A program made the position numbers and the translations under genes. This document shows positions 6,739-14,230 of a stretch of 18,662 nt of DNA, piece by piece. How positions within the stretch are numbered: the stretch's first letter is position 1; every line of letters begins with the position of its first letter. The DNA is from DAOMOD01 sp964526035 (lineage in GTDB: Bacteria > Pseudomonadota > Gammaproteobacteria > Xanthomonadales > BPKI01). The stretch is taken from contig CAZGKE010000061.1 of NCBI GenBank assembly GCA_964526035.1, positions 1-18,662 of the forward strand, written 5' to 3'. The notes under the pieces are model-generated. The model was not told the origin of the DNA. It did no database searches and was given only the letters and a program-made list of their open reading frames with translations.

Positions 6739-9144
6739 TCAGTCGGATACCGGCTGCGTGCGCAGGCGGTCGAGGATGACGGCAAGCGCCCGGTCGACCA
6801 GTGCCGAGCTCTCGATCACGTTGGCAGCGCCCGACGCCAGTTCCCCGGCCAATTGTTCCGGGCTGCGGTCGCACACCTTGAGGCCCTTGTGATTGACGAA
6901 AAGCTGCCGGCCGCTGACCGGGCTGGTCCACGACAGGCGGGCGCGTTCGCTTGCTCCGCCGTTGCGCTGGAATTCGACCCAGGTGCCGACGCTGAGGTCG
7001 CGGGCGCGCTGGACCCAGGCGTCTTCGAGCGGCAGCTCGGAGTCATCGGAAAGGCGCGCATTGCCGCTGTCGTCCAGGCTGGAATCGAGAGGCTGGACGA
7101 GCGGCTCGCCCGGCAAATGGATGTCGGTGTCCCCGTCGGTCTGTCGATCGCTCGGCGAAGCGTCGGGATCGACCTGGGATTCGAGCAGAAATCCCAGTTC
7201 GGCGCACAGCGCCTGGATGTCGGTGTCGTGATAGGCGACGGTGGCCAGGCCGTGCCGAAGCATGCGGTCCACCTGCGGCAGCATGGACAGGAGCCGCTCC
7301 CGGTCCTGCTCGCTGTCCTTGGGTTCCGACGCCCAGACCAGGTCGTCGGCGAAACGCAGCGCGTCGCCCCAGGCCTGGCTGTCCTCCCCCTGGCGCAGCA
7401 GCGTAAGCACCAGGAAGTTCGCCCATGGACGGGTCAGAATGGTATGGATGACGCGCGGAAGGTCGCGTCCACGGACGCGTTCCAGCACCTCGCGTGCGGC
7501 CCGTCGACGCGCTCCGAGCAGGCGCTCCCTGCCGCGAGTAGCCTCCGCCGCGCGTTGCTCCGCCACTTCGGCGCGGCGGCGCTCGGCTGCGATGAAGCCG
7601 CGGAAATTGGCGAGCAGTCGGTCGAACAGCGCCAGGTTGTCGTCGAAGTCGCGCAGCACCGACTCCACGACCGCAGCAATGCGCTCATACAGTCGCCGGT
7701 CGGGGTCGCTGGCCTCGCTCCAGCCGATCCCCGCCAGCGACAGCTCGTCGAGGAGCCGGCGTGCCGGATGGCTGCGCAATGCGAAGAAGCGCGGGTCAAG
7801 CAGCGCCACCTTGATGTAGGGGATCTGCAGCCGCGCCAGAAGCACCTGGATCTGCGGAGGAAGATTGCGGTCCTGCAGGATGTAGTCGAATACCATGCCG
7901 ACGAGATCGATGCTGTGCTCGTCGCGCGGTCGCATCTGCGATCGATCGGCATTGACGCCCAGTCGCCCAACCCGGTCGAACAGGCGATGCTTGACGCGCT
8001 CCGAACTTGCCGGCTCCGGAGATTCGTCATTGAGTTCGCTCTGCAGCAGGGTCAGCGCACTGAGCAAGTCACCGACGTCGATGATCACACGCGGACCGAC
8101 GTCGCCCGCATCGGCCGCGGACGAATCGTTGGACGCATGCTGGTCGAATCGGGTGGCGTAGCGGCGCGCGGTCAGACGCGCTGCCATCAAGGTGTAGATA
8201 TTGCGATACACCTCATCGGCGAAGGGTGAATCGAACTGCTCGTCGCCGGCCGCGCTGCCATCACCGACCGGAAAGGATCTGCCGGCGCCCGTCGCTGCGG
8301 CGCCGGCACCGGAGTAGACGGCACTTCGCCCTGGATGGGCCTGGCGTCCCCATCCAGCTGCAGACGCCGGGTCATCCGCGGCAGCTGAATCAGGTTGTTC
8401 AGACGTGGCGCCCGCTTCAGGCGACCCGTCCAGGGCAGCTTCGGGCGATGACTCGTGGCGCGTCGCAGTCGCCACGGGAATCTTGGGCAGGATGCCAGCA
8501 GCGATCAGAATGTCGTTGACTTCGCGGTAGATCGGCTCAAGCGCATCGACCACCTGGCGGTCGAACAGCTTGAACAGGACCAGTCGCGTTTCCTGGCTGC
8601 ATTCCAGCGCTTCGATCGAGGCACGGAACGCCGATGCCAGGGCCGCCGGTGCGAGAGGATTGTTCTCCTCATCGATGTCGGTGGCGTCGACAATCCTGGC
8701 GAGGCGCCGGTTCAACGCATAGAGGCTGCGCCCGAGCTTGCCTTCGGCACGAACCACCATGGCCGTCACCGCAAGCGACTGCTCGAGCTCCTCGTTCTCG
8801 ACGAGGCTGAGCGAAGCGTCGCGACCGGGCGCCTGACGCGCCTGCGTGTTGCGCTGCGTCCGCCCTTCACTGAAATCGACCAGGCTCTGAACCAGGCGCT
8901 CCTGGAAGCGGTGCTCGACGTCACCGCGGCGCCGGCGCACCTCTCGCATGCCGTCGAAGTAGCGCGCCTGATGGGCATTGCTGGTGGCCTTCTCGGCCAT
9001 GTCGAACAGTGCATCGTCAACCGCGTCGAGCGTTTCGCGAACCAGCGCAGCGAGCTTCGGCACGGCGCACGCATGGATGCGCTTGTGCACTTCTGCATTG
9101 GCCAGCCGCTTGCGGGATGGCCCGATGTTGGGCTCTTGCGTCAT
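6739..9144 (-). CDS. DUF1631 family protein
   Basis: This is a large cytosolic protein of 801 residues. The N-terminus (RIHACAVPKLAALVRETLDAVDDALFDMAEKA, residues 21-52 in part) and the overall layout match the DUF1631 family of beta/gammaproteobacteria, as I recall it. Members are sometimes mislabelled thymidine phosphorylase, and the role is unknown. The protein has a helical N-terminal part and a low-complexity Ala/Ser/Gly/Pro-rich linker at about 225-300. More helical sequence follows, including a charged likely coiled coil near 508-555 (AAERRRAEVAEQRAAEATRG). The small strand-rich C-terminal domain (about 705-795) contains VGTWVEFQRNG, RARLSWTSPVSGRQLFVN and KGLKV; it resembles a PilZ-like barrel but lacks the RxxxR motif for c-di-GMP. 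It is coupled to nadC. The start at 9144 has no obvious ribosome site, so the N-terminus could move. Confidence 0.85.
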   Translation of the reverse strand: MTQEPNIGPSRKRLANAEVHKRIHACAVPKLAALVRETLDAVDDALFDMAEKATSNAHQARYFDGMREVRRRRGDVEHRFQERLVQSLVDFSEGRTQRNTQARQAPGRDASLSLVENEELEQSLAVTAMVVRAEGKLGRSLYALNRRLARIVDATDIDEENNPLAPAALASAFRASIEALECSQETRLVLFKLFDRQVVDALEPIYREVNDILIAAGILPKIPVATATRHESSPEAALDGSPEAGATSEQPDSAAADDPASAAGWGRQAHPGRSAVYSGAGAAATGAGRSFPVGDGSAAGDEQFDSPFADEVYRNIYTLMAARLTARRYATRFDQHASNDSSAADAGDVGPRVIIDVGDLLSALTLLQSELNDESPEPASSERVKHRLFDRVGRLGVNADRSQMRPRDEHSIDLVGMVFDYILQDRNLPPQIQVLLARLQIPYIKVALLDPRFFALRSHPARRLLDELSLAGIGWSEASDPDRRLYERIAAVVESVLRDFDDNLALFDRLLANFRGFIAAERRRAEVAEQRAAEATRGRERLLGARRRAAREVLERVRGRDLPRVIHTILTRPWANFLVLTLLRQGEDSQAWGDALRFADDLVWASEPKDSEQDRERLLSMLPQVDRMLRHGLATVAYHDTDIQALCAELGFLLESQVDPDASPSDRQTDGDTDIHLPGEPLVQPLDSSLDDSGNARLSDDSELPLEDAWVQRARDLSVGTWVEFQRNGGASERARLSWTSPVSGRQLFVNHKGLKVCDRSPEQLAGELASGAANVIESSALVDRALAVILDRLRTQPVSD

Positions 9145-9154
9145 TGGTCTGTCA

Positions 9155-9258
9155 GTGACGGATGGAGGCTGCTCGTGACGGATCGCGTCGGAACCCGACC
9201 CGGTGTCGAGAGCTTAGCGGAAATGTGCGCCGCTCCAACGCGAATCTTTGTGACAGAT
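9155..9258. repeat. Three GTGACRGAT nonamers upstream of the DUF1631 gene
   Basis: GTGACGGAT occurs at 9155-9163 and 9175-9183, 20 bases apart (about two helical turns), and GTGACAGAT at 9250-9258. All have the same orientation in the 153-base spacer between the DUF1631 start and the Trm112-like gene. They could be operator sites for an unknown regulator. I see no other clear element in this spacer. Confidence 0.4.
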
Positions 9259-9297
9259 GACACGAATCAGGGGGAATTTGCCCGCCAATATGTAAAC

Positions 9298-9552
9298 TTA
9301 GGTGAACTGCGTGGTGCCGATGCCTTCTTCGGGGAGCAGCACGGGTATTCCGTCGTCGATTCGGTAGATGACCTTGTCGTCCTCGGTCACCAACGCCTCC
9401 TGCAGCGCACGGTCGACTCGTGCGCCATCGACGCGCAGCACTTCACCCTTGGCGATGCGTTCATTGATGCTGGCGAGGCGCTGGCGCTCAAGCAGCTTGA
9501 GCGGCGTCTTGCTCACCGGGCAGCAGAGTATGTCGAGCAGGCGTTTGTCCAT
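9298..9552 (-). CDS. Trm112-like small protein lacking the zinc cysteines
   Basis: The 84-residue product begins MDKRLLDILCCPVSKTPL and ends with YRIDDGIPVLLPEEG, the two conserved blocks of the Trm112/YcaR family (compare CPVC near the start and RDGIPVLL near the end in YcaR). Trm112 proteins bind and stabilise methyltransferases; the role of bacterial members is poorly defined. The first zinc motif CPxC is CPVS here, and no second Cys pair is present, so zinc binding is unlikely. A middle insertion of about 20 residues (ASINERIAKGEVLRVDGARV) makes it longer than YcaR. It is divergent from purE across 69 bases. Confidence 0.85.
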   Translation of the reverse strand: MDKRLLDILCCPVSKTPLKLLERQRLASINERIAKGEVLRVDGARVDRALQEALVTEDDKVIYRIDDGIPVLLPEEGIGTTQFT

Positions 9553-9568
9553 GGCAGACCTGGTTTCG

Positions 9569-9595
9569 TTGAAAGTATTCGGGTGGCCTTACAAT
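9569..9595 (+). promoter_or_regulatory. Candidate sigma-70 promoter for purEK
   Basis: TTGAAA (9569-9574) and TACAAT (9590-9595) are separated by 15 bases, shorter than the ideal 17. The predicted transcript would start near 9602, 20 bases before the purE ATG. A GGGGAG at 9605-9610 could serve as ribosome site. Confidence 0.4.
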
Positions 9596-9621
9596 AGCCG
9601 TTTTGGGGAGCTGCGGACGAC

Positions 9622-10131
9622 ATGACCGAGCAGAACGAACAGGCGCCCTTGGTCGGCGTGGTCATGGGCTCGCGCTCCGATTGGGAGACCATGAAAGAGG
9701 CGGTGGATGTCCTGGAAACTCTGGGCGTGCCATGCGAAGTGCGCGTGGTGTCGGCGCACCGGACGCCCGATCTCCTGTTCGAGTACGCGCAAGCCGCTGT
9801 TGGACGCGGACTGGCCGCCATCATCGCCGGCGCGGGCGGCGCGGCACATCTCCCGGGCATGCTGGCTGCGAAGACGGTGGTGCCGGTGCTCGGCGTTCCC
9901 GTGCAGTCGCGCGCGCTCAATGGTATCGACTCGCTGCTGTCGATCGCCCAGATGCCAGCCGGCATCCCGGTCGCCACGTTCGCCATCGGCGCGGCCGGTG
10001 CTCGCAATGCCGGCCTGTTCGCGGCGGCGCTTCTGGCACGCACTCACCCACCTGTAGCCGCGGCCCTGGAAGCATTCCGCGAACGGCAGACTGCGGACGT
10101 GCTGGCCCGACCCGACCCGCGCGCGACCTGA
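9622..10131 (+). CDS. purE: N5-carboxyaminoimidazole ribonucleotide mutase
   Basis: PurE converts N5-CAIR to CAIR in purine biosynthesis, after PurK. The 169-residue protein carries all class I PurE motifs: VGVVMGSRSDWETM (SRSD loop), RVVSAHRTPDLL, IIAGAGGAAHLPGMLAA and GVPVQSRALNGIDSLLSI. Length is normal. The start is the ATG at 9622 behind a G-rich ribosome site. purK follows with a single base between the stop and start codons, so the two subunits are made from one transcript. Confidence 0.98.
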   Translation: MTEQNEQAPLVGVVMGSRSDWETMKEAVDVLETLGVPCEVRVVSAHRTPDLLFEYAQAAVGRGLAAIIAGAGGAAHLPGMLAAKTVVPVLGVPVQSRALNGIDSLLSIAQMPAGIPVATFAIGAAGARNAGLFAAALLARTHPPVAAALEAFRERQTADVLARPDPRAT

Positions 10132-10132
10132 G

Positions 10133-11269
10133 ATGGGCGTCACCGTCGGCATCCTCGGCGGCGGCCAGCTGGCGCGCATGCTGGCGCTGGCAGGCGCACC
10201 GCTTGGCCTGCGCTTTCTGGTCATGGATGCGGTGGCCGACGCCTGCGCCGGACAGGTGGCGCCGCTGCTGTGCGCCGACTATCGAGACGAGGCGGCGCTG
10301 GCGACGTTTGCGCAGAAGGTGGACGTCGCCACGTTTGATTTCGAGAACGTGCCGTCGGCCAGCGCCGAATGGCTGGCGGCGCGGGTTCCGGTCTATCCGA
10401 ATCCGGCCGCGCTCGCGGTGTCGCAGGATCGACTCGAAGAGAAGAACCTGTTCCGCAGCCTTGGCCTGGAGACCCCCGAATTCGCGGTGGTGGACAGCCT
10501 CGACGACCTGCGTCAGGGTGTGGCCGCCATCGGCCTTCCGGCGATACTCAAGACGCGGCGTCTTGGCTACGACGGCAAGGGCCAATATCGTCTGCGCAGC
10601 GCCGCCGATATCGATACGGCATGGGCGACCCTGGGCGGCGTGCCGCTGATCCTCGAGCGTTTCGTGAAGTTCGAACGGGAACTGTCGGTGCTGGGCGTGC
10701 GCTCGCCCGCGGGACAGTTTGTCGCCTATCCGCTCACCGAGAACTGGCACGCGTCGGGCATTCTGTCGGCGAGTCTGGCGCCTGCCCGGGTCCCCGCGCA
10801 GCTTGCCGAGGATGCACTGGCGGCCGCCAGGTCGCTTGCCGATGCGCTCGGCTACGTGGGCGTATTCGCTCTTGAACTGTTCCTGGTCGACGGGCGCCTG
10901 ATGGCCAATGAGATGGCCCCGCGCGTACACAATTCCGGTCACTGGACCATCGAAGGCGCGGAAACCAGCCAGTTCGAGAACCACCTGCGCGCGGTGCTCG
11001 GTATGCCGCTCGGCAGCACCGCGCCGCGTGGCGTGGCGGCCATGCTCAACTGGGTAGGCAGTCTGCCGCCCCGCGACCCCGCCCTGGCGCAGGCGGCGGC
11101 GCACTGGCACGACTATGGCAAGCTGCCGCGCGCCGGGCGCAAGGTGGGGCACCTCACCGTGCGCAGCGATACGCCGCAGGATCTGGCCGTCGCGCTGAGC
11201 GAAACGGCTGCGGCCATCGATCGAGACGATCAAGCGGCACCGGTGATAGCGGCGCTTGCGATGCAATGA
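10133..11269 (+). CDS. purK: N5-carboxyaminoimidazole ribonucleotide synthase
   Basis: PurK carboxylates AIR to N5-CAIR with ATP and bicarbonate and supplies the substrate of PurE. The 378-residue ATP-grasp enzyme shows an N-terminal nucleotide-binding-like fold (VGILGGGQLARMLALAG), the FDFENVP strand and the ATP-grasp region (AILKTRRLGYDGKGQYR, LILERFVKFERELSVLGVRS). The late catalytic block is NEMAPRVHNSGHWTIEGAE followed by TSQFENHLRAVLGMPLG, as is typical of PurK. The C-terminal domain keeps KVGHLTV. It is coupled to purE and convergent with the ABC ATPase gene 57 bases further on. Confidence 0.98.
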   Translation: MGVTVGILGGGQLARMLALAGAPLGLRFLVMDAVADACAGQVAPLLCADYRDEAALATFAQKVDVATFDFENVPSASAEWLAARVPVYPNPAALAVSQDRLEEKNLFRSLGLETPEFAVVDSLDDLRQGVAAIGLPAILKTRRLGYDGKGQYRLRSAADIDTAWATLGGVPLILERFVKFERELSVLGVRSPAGQFVAYPLTENWHASGILSASLAPARVPAQLAEDALAAARSLADALGYVGVFALELFLVDGRLMANEMAPRVHNSGHWTIEGAETSQFENHLRAVLGMPLGSTAPRGVAAMLNWVGSLPPRDPALAQAAAHWHDYGKLPRAGRKVGHLTVRSDTPQDLAVALSETAAAIDRDDQAAPVIAALAMQ

Positions 11270-11291
11270 GCGCACCCGCGCCCCGCGCAGC

Positions 11292-11319
11292 ACTTGTTGA
11301 GCGGTACTTGTTGAGTGGA
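11292..11319. repeat. Two tandem 14-bp repeats between purK and the ABC gene
   Basis: ACTTGTTGAGCGGT (11292-11305) is followed directly by ACTTGTTGAGTGGA (11306-11319), with 12 of 14 bases the same. They fill half of the short convergent spacer. No terminator hairpin is seen there. The role is unknown. Confidence 0.6.
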
Positions 11320-11326
11320 TCCGGGT

Positions 11327-12403
11327 TCAGTGGACCCCGCGGTCGAACGCCTCGGTGGCGGTAGTCGCAAATACCACGCCATGGGCGATGTCGGTGCGTA
11401 TGCCGACGCGGTCGCCAGGGCTGTAGGACAGATGGCTGGGAAACAGCGCGCAGACCGTCTGGCCGCTCGGCAGGACCAGGTCGTAAAGGGTTTCCGCGCC
11501 GCGGAAGGCGACCCGCGATACCGTCGCCGAAAGACTTGATTCGGGGTCGGGCTGGATGTCGTCCGGCCGCAGCAGCACGCTGACCTCGCTGTCCGGGGCC
11601 AGCGTCGCCACGCCGGAGTGTTCGATGGCACCCAGCTCGGTTTCCACTCGGCCGGCGCTCACCACCCTGCCGGGCAGCAGGCGTCCTTCTCCGACGAAGC
11701 CGGCGACGAAGGGCGTGGTGGGCTGATGGTAGATTTCGTAGGGGCTGGCCCACTGTTCCAGCTTGCCGGCGCGCATCACGCCCACGCTGTCGGCAAAGGC
11801 GAAGGCCTCGTCCTGGTCGTGGGTGACCAGCAGGGCGCCGATGCCAAGACGCTTGAGCAGCGTGCGCAGCTCTTCACGCAGGTGCTGGCGCAGATGGGTA
11901 TCGAGTGCCGCGAAGGGCTCATCCAACAACACCAGGTCCGGCTGCATGGCCAAGGTGCGCGCCAGCGCCACGCGCTGCTGCTGTCCGCCGGAGAGTTCAT
12001 GCGGCCAGCGTGCCGCGAGATCGCCGAGGTCGAGCATGGCGAGACCCTCGCGGACGCGCTGTTCGCGCTCGGCCCCCGGCAGGCGACGCAGGCCGAAGGC
12101 AACGTTGGCAGCGACGTCGAGGTGCGGAAACAGCGCGAGATCCTGGAACACCAGTCCGACGCCGCGTCTTTCCGGGGCAATCCCGGCCACGTCGATGCCG
12201 CGCAGCCGCACCTCGCCGGCGTGCGCCTCCTGCAGCCCGGCGACCACGCGCAGCACGCTGGTCTTGCCGCAGCCGCTGGGCCCCAGCAGGCATGCCAATT
12301 CGCCCGGCGCCAGGTCGAGACTGAGGTCGTCCACCGCCACCGTGTCGCCCAGGTGGACGACCAGTTGGCGGACTTCGAGCAGCCTGGGCGCGGCGTCGTC
12401 CAA
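11327..12403 (-). CDS. ABC transporter ATP-binding protein (Fe3+/polyamine/sulfate importer type)
   Basis: This 358-residue cytosolic ATPase belongs to the MalK/FbpC-like group. Walker A GPSGCGKTS is at 41-49, Q-loop Gln87, signature LSGGQ at 137-141, Walker B LVLLDEP at 157-163, and the H-loop His195 in LVTHDQDEA. After about residue 240 comes a TOBE-type regulatory domain (GRLLPGRVVS, VLLRPDDIQPDP, YDLVLPSGQTV). The whole resembles ferric iron importers (FbpC), but substrate cannot be fixed from the ATPase alone. No permease or binding-protein gene is nearby, so it is an orphan in this window. It starts 9 bases after the sodB stop, pointing to one transcript and hinting at an iron link. Confidence 0.9.
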   Translation of the reverse strand: MDDAAPRLLEVRQLVVHLGDTVAVDDLSLDLAPGELACLLGPSGCGKTSVLRVVAGLQEAHAGEVRLRGIDVAGIAPERRGVGLVFQDLALFPHLDVAANVAFGLRRLPGAEREQRVREGLAMLDLGDLAARWPHELSGGQQQRVALARTLAMQPDLVLLDEPFAALDTHLRQHLREELRTLLKRLGIGALLVTHDQDEAFAFADSVGVMRAGKLEQWASPYEIYHQPTTPFVAGFVGEGRLLPGRVVSAGRVETELGAIEHSGVATLAPDSEVSVLLRPDDIQPDPESSLSATVSRVAFRGAETLYDLVLPSGQTVCALFPSHLSYSPGDRVGIRTDIAHGVVFATTATEAFDRGVH

Positions 12404-12412
12404 GCAGGCGAT

Positions 12413-12991
12413 CTAACGCATCTGGCTTGCGGCGAAGTCCCAGTTGACCAGGTTCCAGAACGCCTCGACGTACTTCGGCCGCGCATTGCGATAGTCGATG
12501 TAGTAGGCGTGTTCCCATACGTCGCAGGTCAGCAGCGCACGGTCTTCACCGGTCAACGGGGTTGCGGCATTGGACGTGCTTGCCAGCGCCAGCCCACCGT
12601 CCGCGCGCTGCACCAGCCACGCCCAGCCGGAGCCGAAGGTAGTGAGCGCCGTCTGCGAGAACTGCTCCTTGAACTTGTCGAAGGACCCGAAGGCCTTGTT
12701 GATGCCCTCGGCAAGCTTGCCCGTGGGTTCGCCGCCGCCGTTCGGTTTCAGGCAGTTCCAGTAGAAGGTGTGGTTCCAGATCTGCGCCGCATTGTTGAAA
12801 ACGCCGCCCGACGCCTTGCGGATGATGGCTTCGAGATCGGCATCCTCGAACTCGGTCCCGGCGATCATCTTGTTCAGATTGTCGACATAGGCCTGGTGAT
12901 GCTTGCCGTAATGGAAATCGATGGTTTCCGAGGAAATGTGCGGCGCGAGCGCGTCGCGCGCATAGGGAAGTTCGGGAAGCTGAATGGGCAT
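12413..12991 (-). CDS. sodB: Superoxide dismutase [Fe]
   Basis: SodB dismutates superoxide to hydrogen peroxide and oxygen in the cytosol. The 192-residue protein has the metal ligands His27 (DFHYGKHHQAYV), His74 (NHTFYWNCL), Asp157 and His161 (DVWEHAYYIDY). Gln70 in AAQIWNH, next to the metal site, is the mark of Fe rather than Mn enzymes. The open frame runs on to 13030, but the start is placed at 12991 because family homology (MPIQLPELPY) begins there and a strong AGGAG lies 6 bases before it. It is divergent from grxD and followed by the ABC ATPase gene. Confidence 0.98.
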   Translation of the reverse strand: MPIQLPELPYARDALAPHISSETIDFHYGKHHQAYVDNLNKMIAGTEFEDADLEAIIRKASGGVFNNAAQIWNHTFYWNCLKPNGGGEPTGKLAEGINKAFGSFDKFKEQFSQTALTTFGSGWAWLVQRADGGLALASTSNAATPLTGEDRALLTCDVWEHAYYIDYRNARPKYVEAFWNLVNWDFAASQMR

Positions 12992-12997
12992 GGAAAT

Positions 12998-13002
12998 CTC
13001 CT
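12998..13002 (-). promoter_or_regulatory. Ribosome binding site of sodB (fixes the start)
   Basis: AGGAG on the minus strand, 6 bases before the ATG at 12991, supports this start over the longer open frame. Confidence 0.8.
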
Positions 13003-13032
13003 GGTGGCGGCGCCACGTGTGAATGGGCATTT

Positions 13033-13061
13033 TCAGTCGCCCAGTCTAACAAGCGTGGCAA
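13033..13061 (-). promoter_or_regulatory. Candidate sigma-70 promoter for sodB
   Basis: On the minus strand TTGCCA (13061-13056) is followed after 17 bases by GACTGA (13038-13033). The -35 and spacing are good and the -10 is poor. The transcript would start near 13026. Confidence 0.25.
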
Positions 13062-13136
13062 CCCCCTGGCACGGTATCCTATTGCAGGCGGGCGGTTTTC
13101 GCCGCTCGCCGCCATCCCCCACCAGAAGGTCAACCC

Positions 13137-13454
13137 ATGGACGTCATCGAACGCATCCGCGGCATCGTCGATGCCCATCCCATCGTGCTTTTCATGAAAG
13201 GTACGCCGCAGTTTCCCATGTGCGGATTTTCCAGTCGCACTGCGCAGGCACTGAAGGCGCTCGACTCGTCGTTTCACTCGGTCAACGTACTCGAGGATCC
13301 GGAGGTTCGCGCCAACCTGCCACGGTACTCCAGCTGGCCCACGTTTCCGCAGCTGTTCATCAAGGGTGAACTGATCGGCGGCTGCGACATCACCATGGAG
13401 CTCTATGACCGCGGCGAACTCGAGCGCATGGTCCGCGAAGCACAGGCCGCCTGA
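13137..13454 (+). CDS. grxD: Monothiol glutaredoxin, Grx4/GrxD family
   Basis: Monothiol CGFS glutaredoxins bind [2Fe-2S] clusters with glutathione and pass them to client proteins. The 105-residue product has KGTPQFPMCGFS (active Cys29), the WPTFPQLFIKGELIGGCDI glutathione-binding stretch (67-85) and the usual full length. AGAAGG at 13124-13129 lies 7 bases before the ATG. It is divergent from sodB, an arrangement I recall from Xanthomonadales, and 8 bases ahead of the SDR gene, so those two are probably co-transcribed. Confidence 0.97.
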   Translation: MDVIERIRGIVDAHPIVLFMKGTPQFPMCGFSSRTAQALKALDSSFHSVNVLEDPEVRANLPRYSSWPTFPQLFIKGELIGGCDITMELYDRGELERMVREAQAA

Positions 13455-13462
13455 TCCAGCCG

Positions 13463-14230
13463 GTGTCCAGCGAAGCAGACGACGCAGTCGGCCGCCTCGA
13501 CGGCCGTGTCATCCTGATCACGGGCGCCTGTGGCGGTTACGGCAGCGCGCTCGCCCGGCGCGTGGCCGCGCTTGGCGCGACGCCTGTCCTGCTCGGGCGC
13601 CGGGTGCCGGCGCTGGGCAAGCTGCATGACCAGATCGAGGCTGCAAGCGGACTTCAGCCCGGCATCTATCCGCTCAACCTGGAAGGCGCCGCGCCCGAGG
13701 ACTATCAGCAGGTGGCCGAGGACATCGAGCGCGAATGCGGGCGCCTCGACGGCATCGTGCACGCCGCTGCCAGCTTCGCCGGACTGACATCACTGGAGCA
13801 GACCAGTCCCGACGACTGGCTCAAGGGGCTGCACGTCAACCTCAGTGCGCCGCTGTTCCTCACGCTTGGCTGCCTGCCGCTGCTGCGACGCCAGGGCGAT
13901 GCTGCAGTGGTCTTCGTGCTTGATGACGCGGAGCTGCAGGGGCGCGCCTACTGGGGCGCCTACGGCATCGCCAAGGCCGGGCTGGAGAAGATGGTGGCGA
14001 TGCTCGCTGCAGAGCTGGAGCGCTCGACGGTGCGCGTGCACGGGTTGCGCCCCGGACCGATGCGTACGCAGCTTCGTGCGCGCGCGTGGTTTTCCGAAGA
14101 TCCCGCTTCAGTGCCGCTGGCCGACACGTTCGTGGAGCCATGCATCCGCCTGCTGACAGGCGTGGATGCTGCTCAATGGCGCGGTCGGGTGATGGACCTG
14201 ACCGAGTCCGGGGCGGGAATCAGCGCTTGA
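13463..14230 (+). CDS. YciK-like short-chain dehydrogenase/reductase with altered catalytic Ser
   Basis: This 255-residue cytosolic SDR has the classical cofactor loop TGACGGYG, LLGRR after strand 2, the HAAASFAG block replacing NNAG, HVNLSAPLFLT, and the active YxxxK in WGAYGIAKAG. It ends with the RPGPMRT segment. GRAYWGAYG and overall layout resemble E. coli YciK, whose substrate is unsettled. The Ser expected 13 residues before the catalytic Tyr is Asp (VLDDAELQGRA), so activity may differ or be lost. The start is GTG at 13463, 8 bases after grxD, with a weak ribosome site. Its 3' end overlaps the convergent fdxA by 11 bases. Confidence 0.9.
   Translation: MSSEADDAVGRLDGRVILITGACGGYGSALARRVAALGATPVLLGRRVPALGKLHDQIEAASGLQPGIYPLNLEGAAPEDYQQVAEDIERECGRLDGIVHAAASFAGLTSLEQTSPDDWLKGLHVNLSAPLFLTLGCLPLLRRQGDAAVVFVLDDAELQGRAYWGAYGIAKAGLEKMVAMLAAELERSTVRVHGLRPGPMRTQLRARAWFSEDPASVPLADTFVEPCIRLLTGVDAAQWRGRVMDLTESGAGISA

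Noticed and set aside
6574..8229. 551-residue open frame on the + strand opposite DUF1631 and nadC
   Set aside because: It is antisense to well-supported genes, has no family-like motifs and is explained by high third-position GC.
9245..9265. CRP/Clp-like site around TGTGACAGATGACACG
   Set aside because: The half-sites do not have the 6-base spacing of the CRP consensus and one half is degenerate.
9917..11293. 458-residue open frame opposite purE/purK
   Set aside because: It is a shadow of two certain genes.
13067..13086. TGGCACG followed by TTGCA upstream of grxD, resembling a sigma-54 promoter
   Set aside because: The GG and GC pairs are 14 bases apart instead of the required 10, so the site would not work as a sigma-54 promoter.
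11618..13369. 583-residue open frame on the + strand across the ABC, sodB and grxD region
   Set aside because: It covers three recognised genes in the wrong frame or strand; composition is that of a GC shadow.
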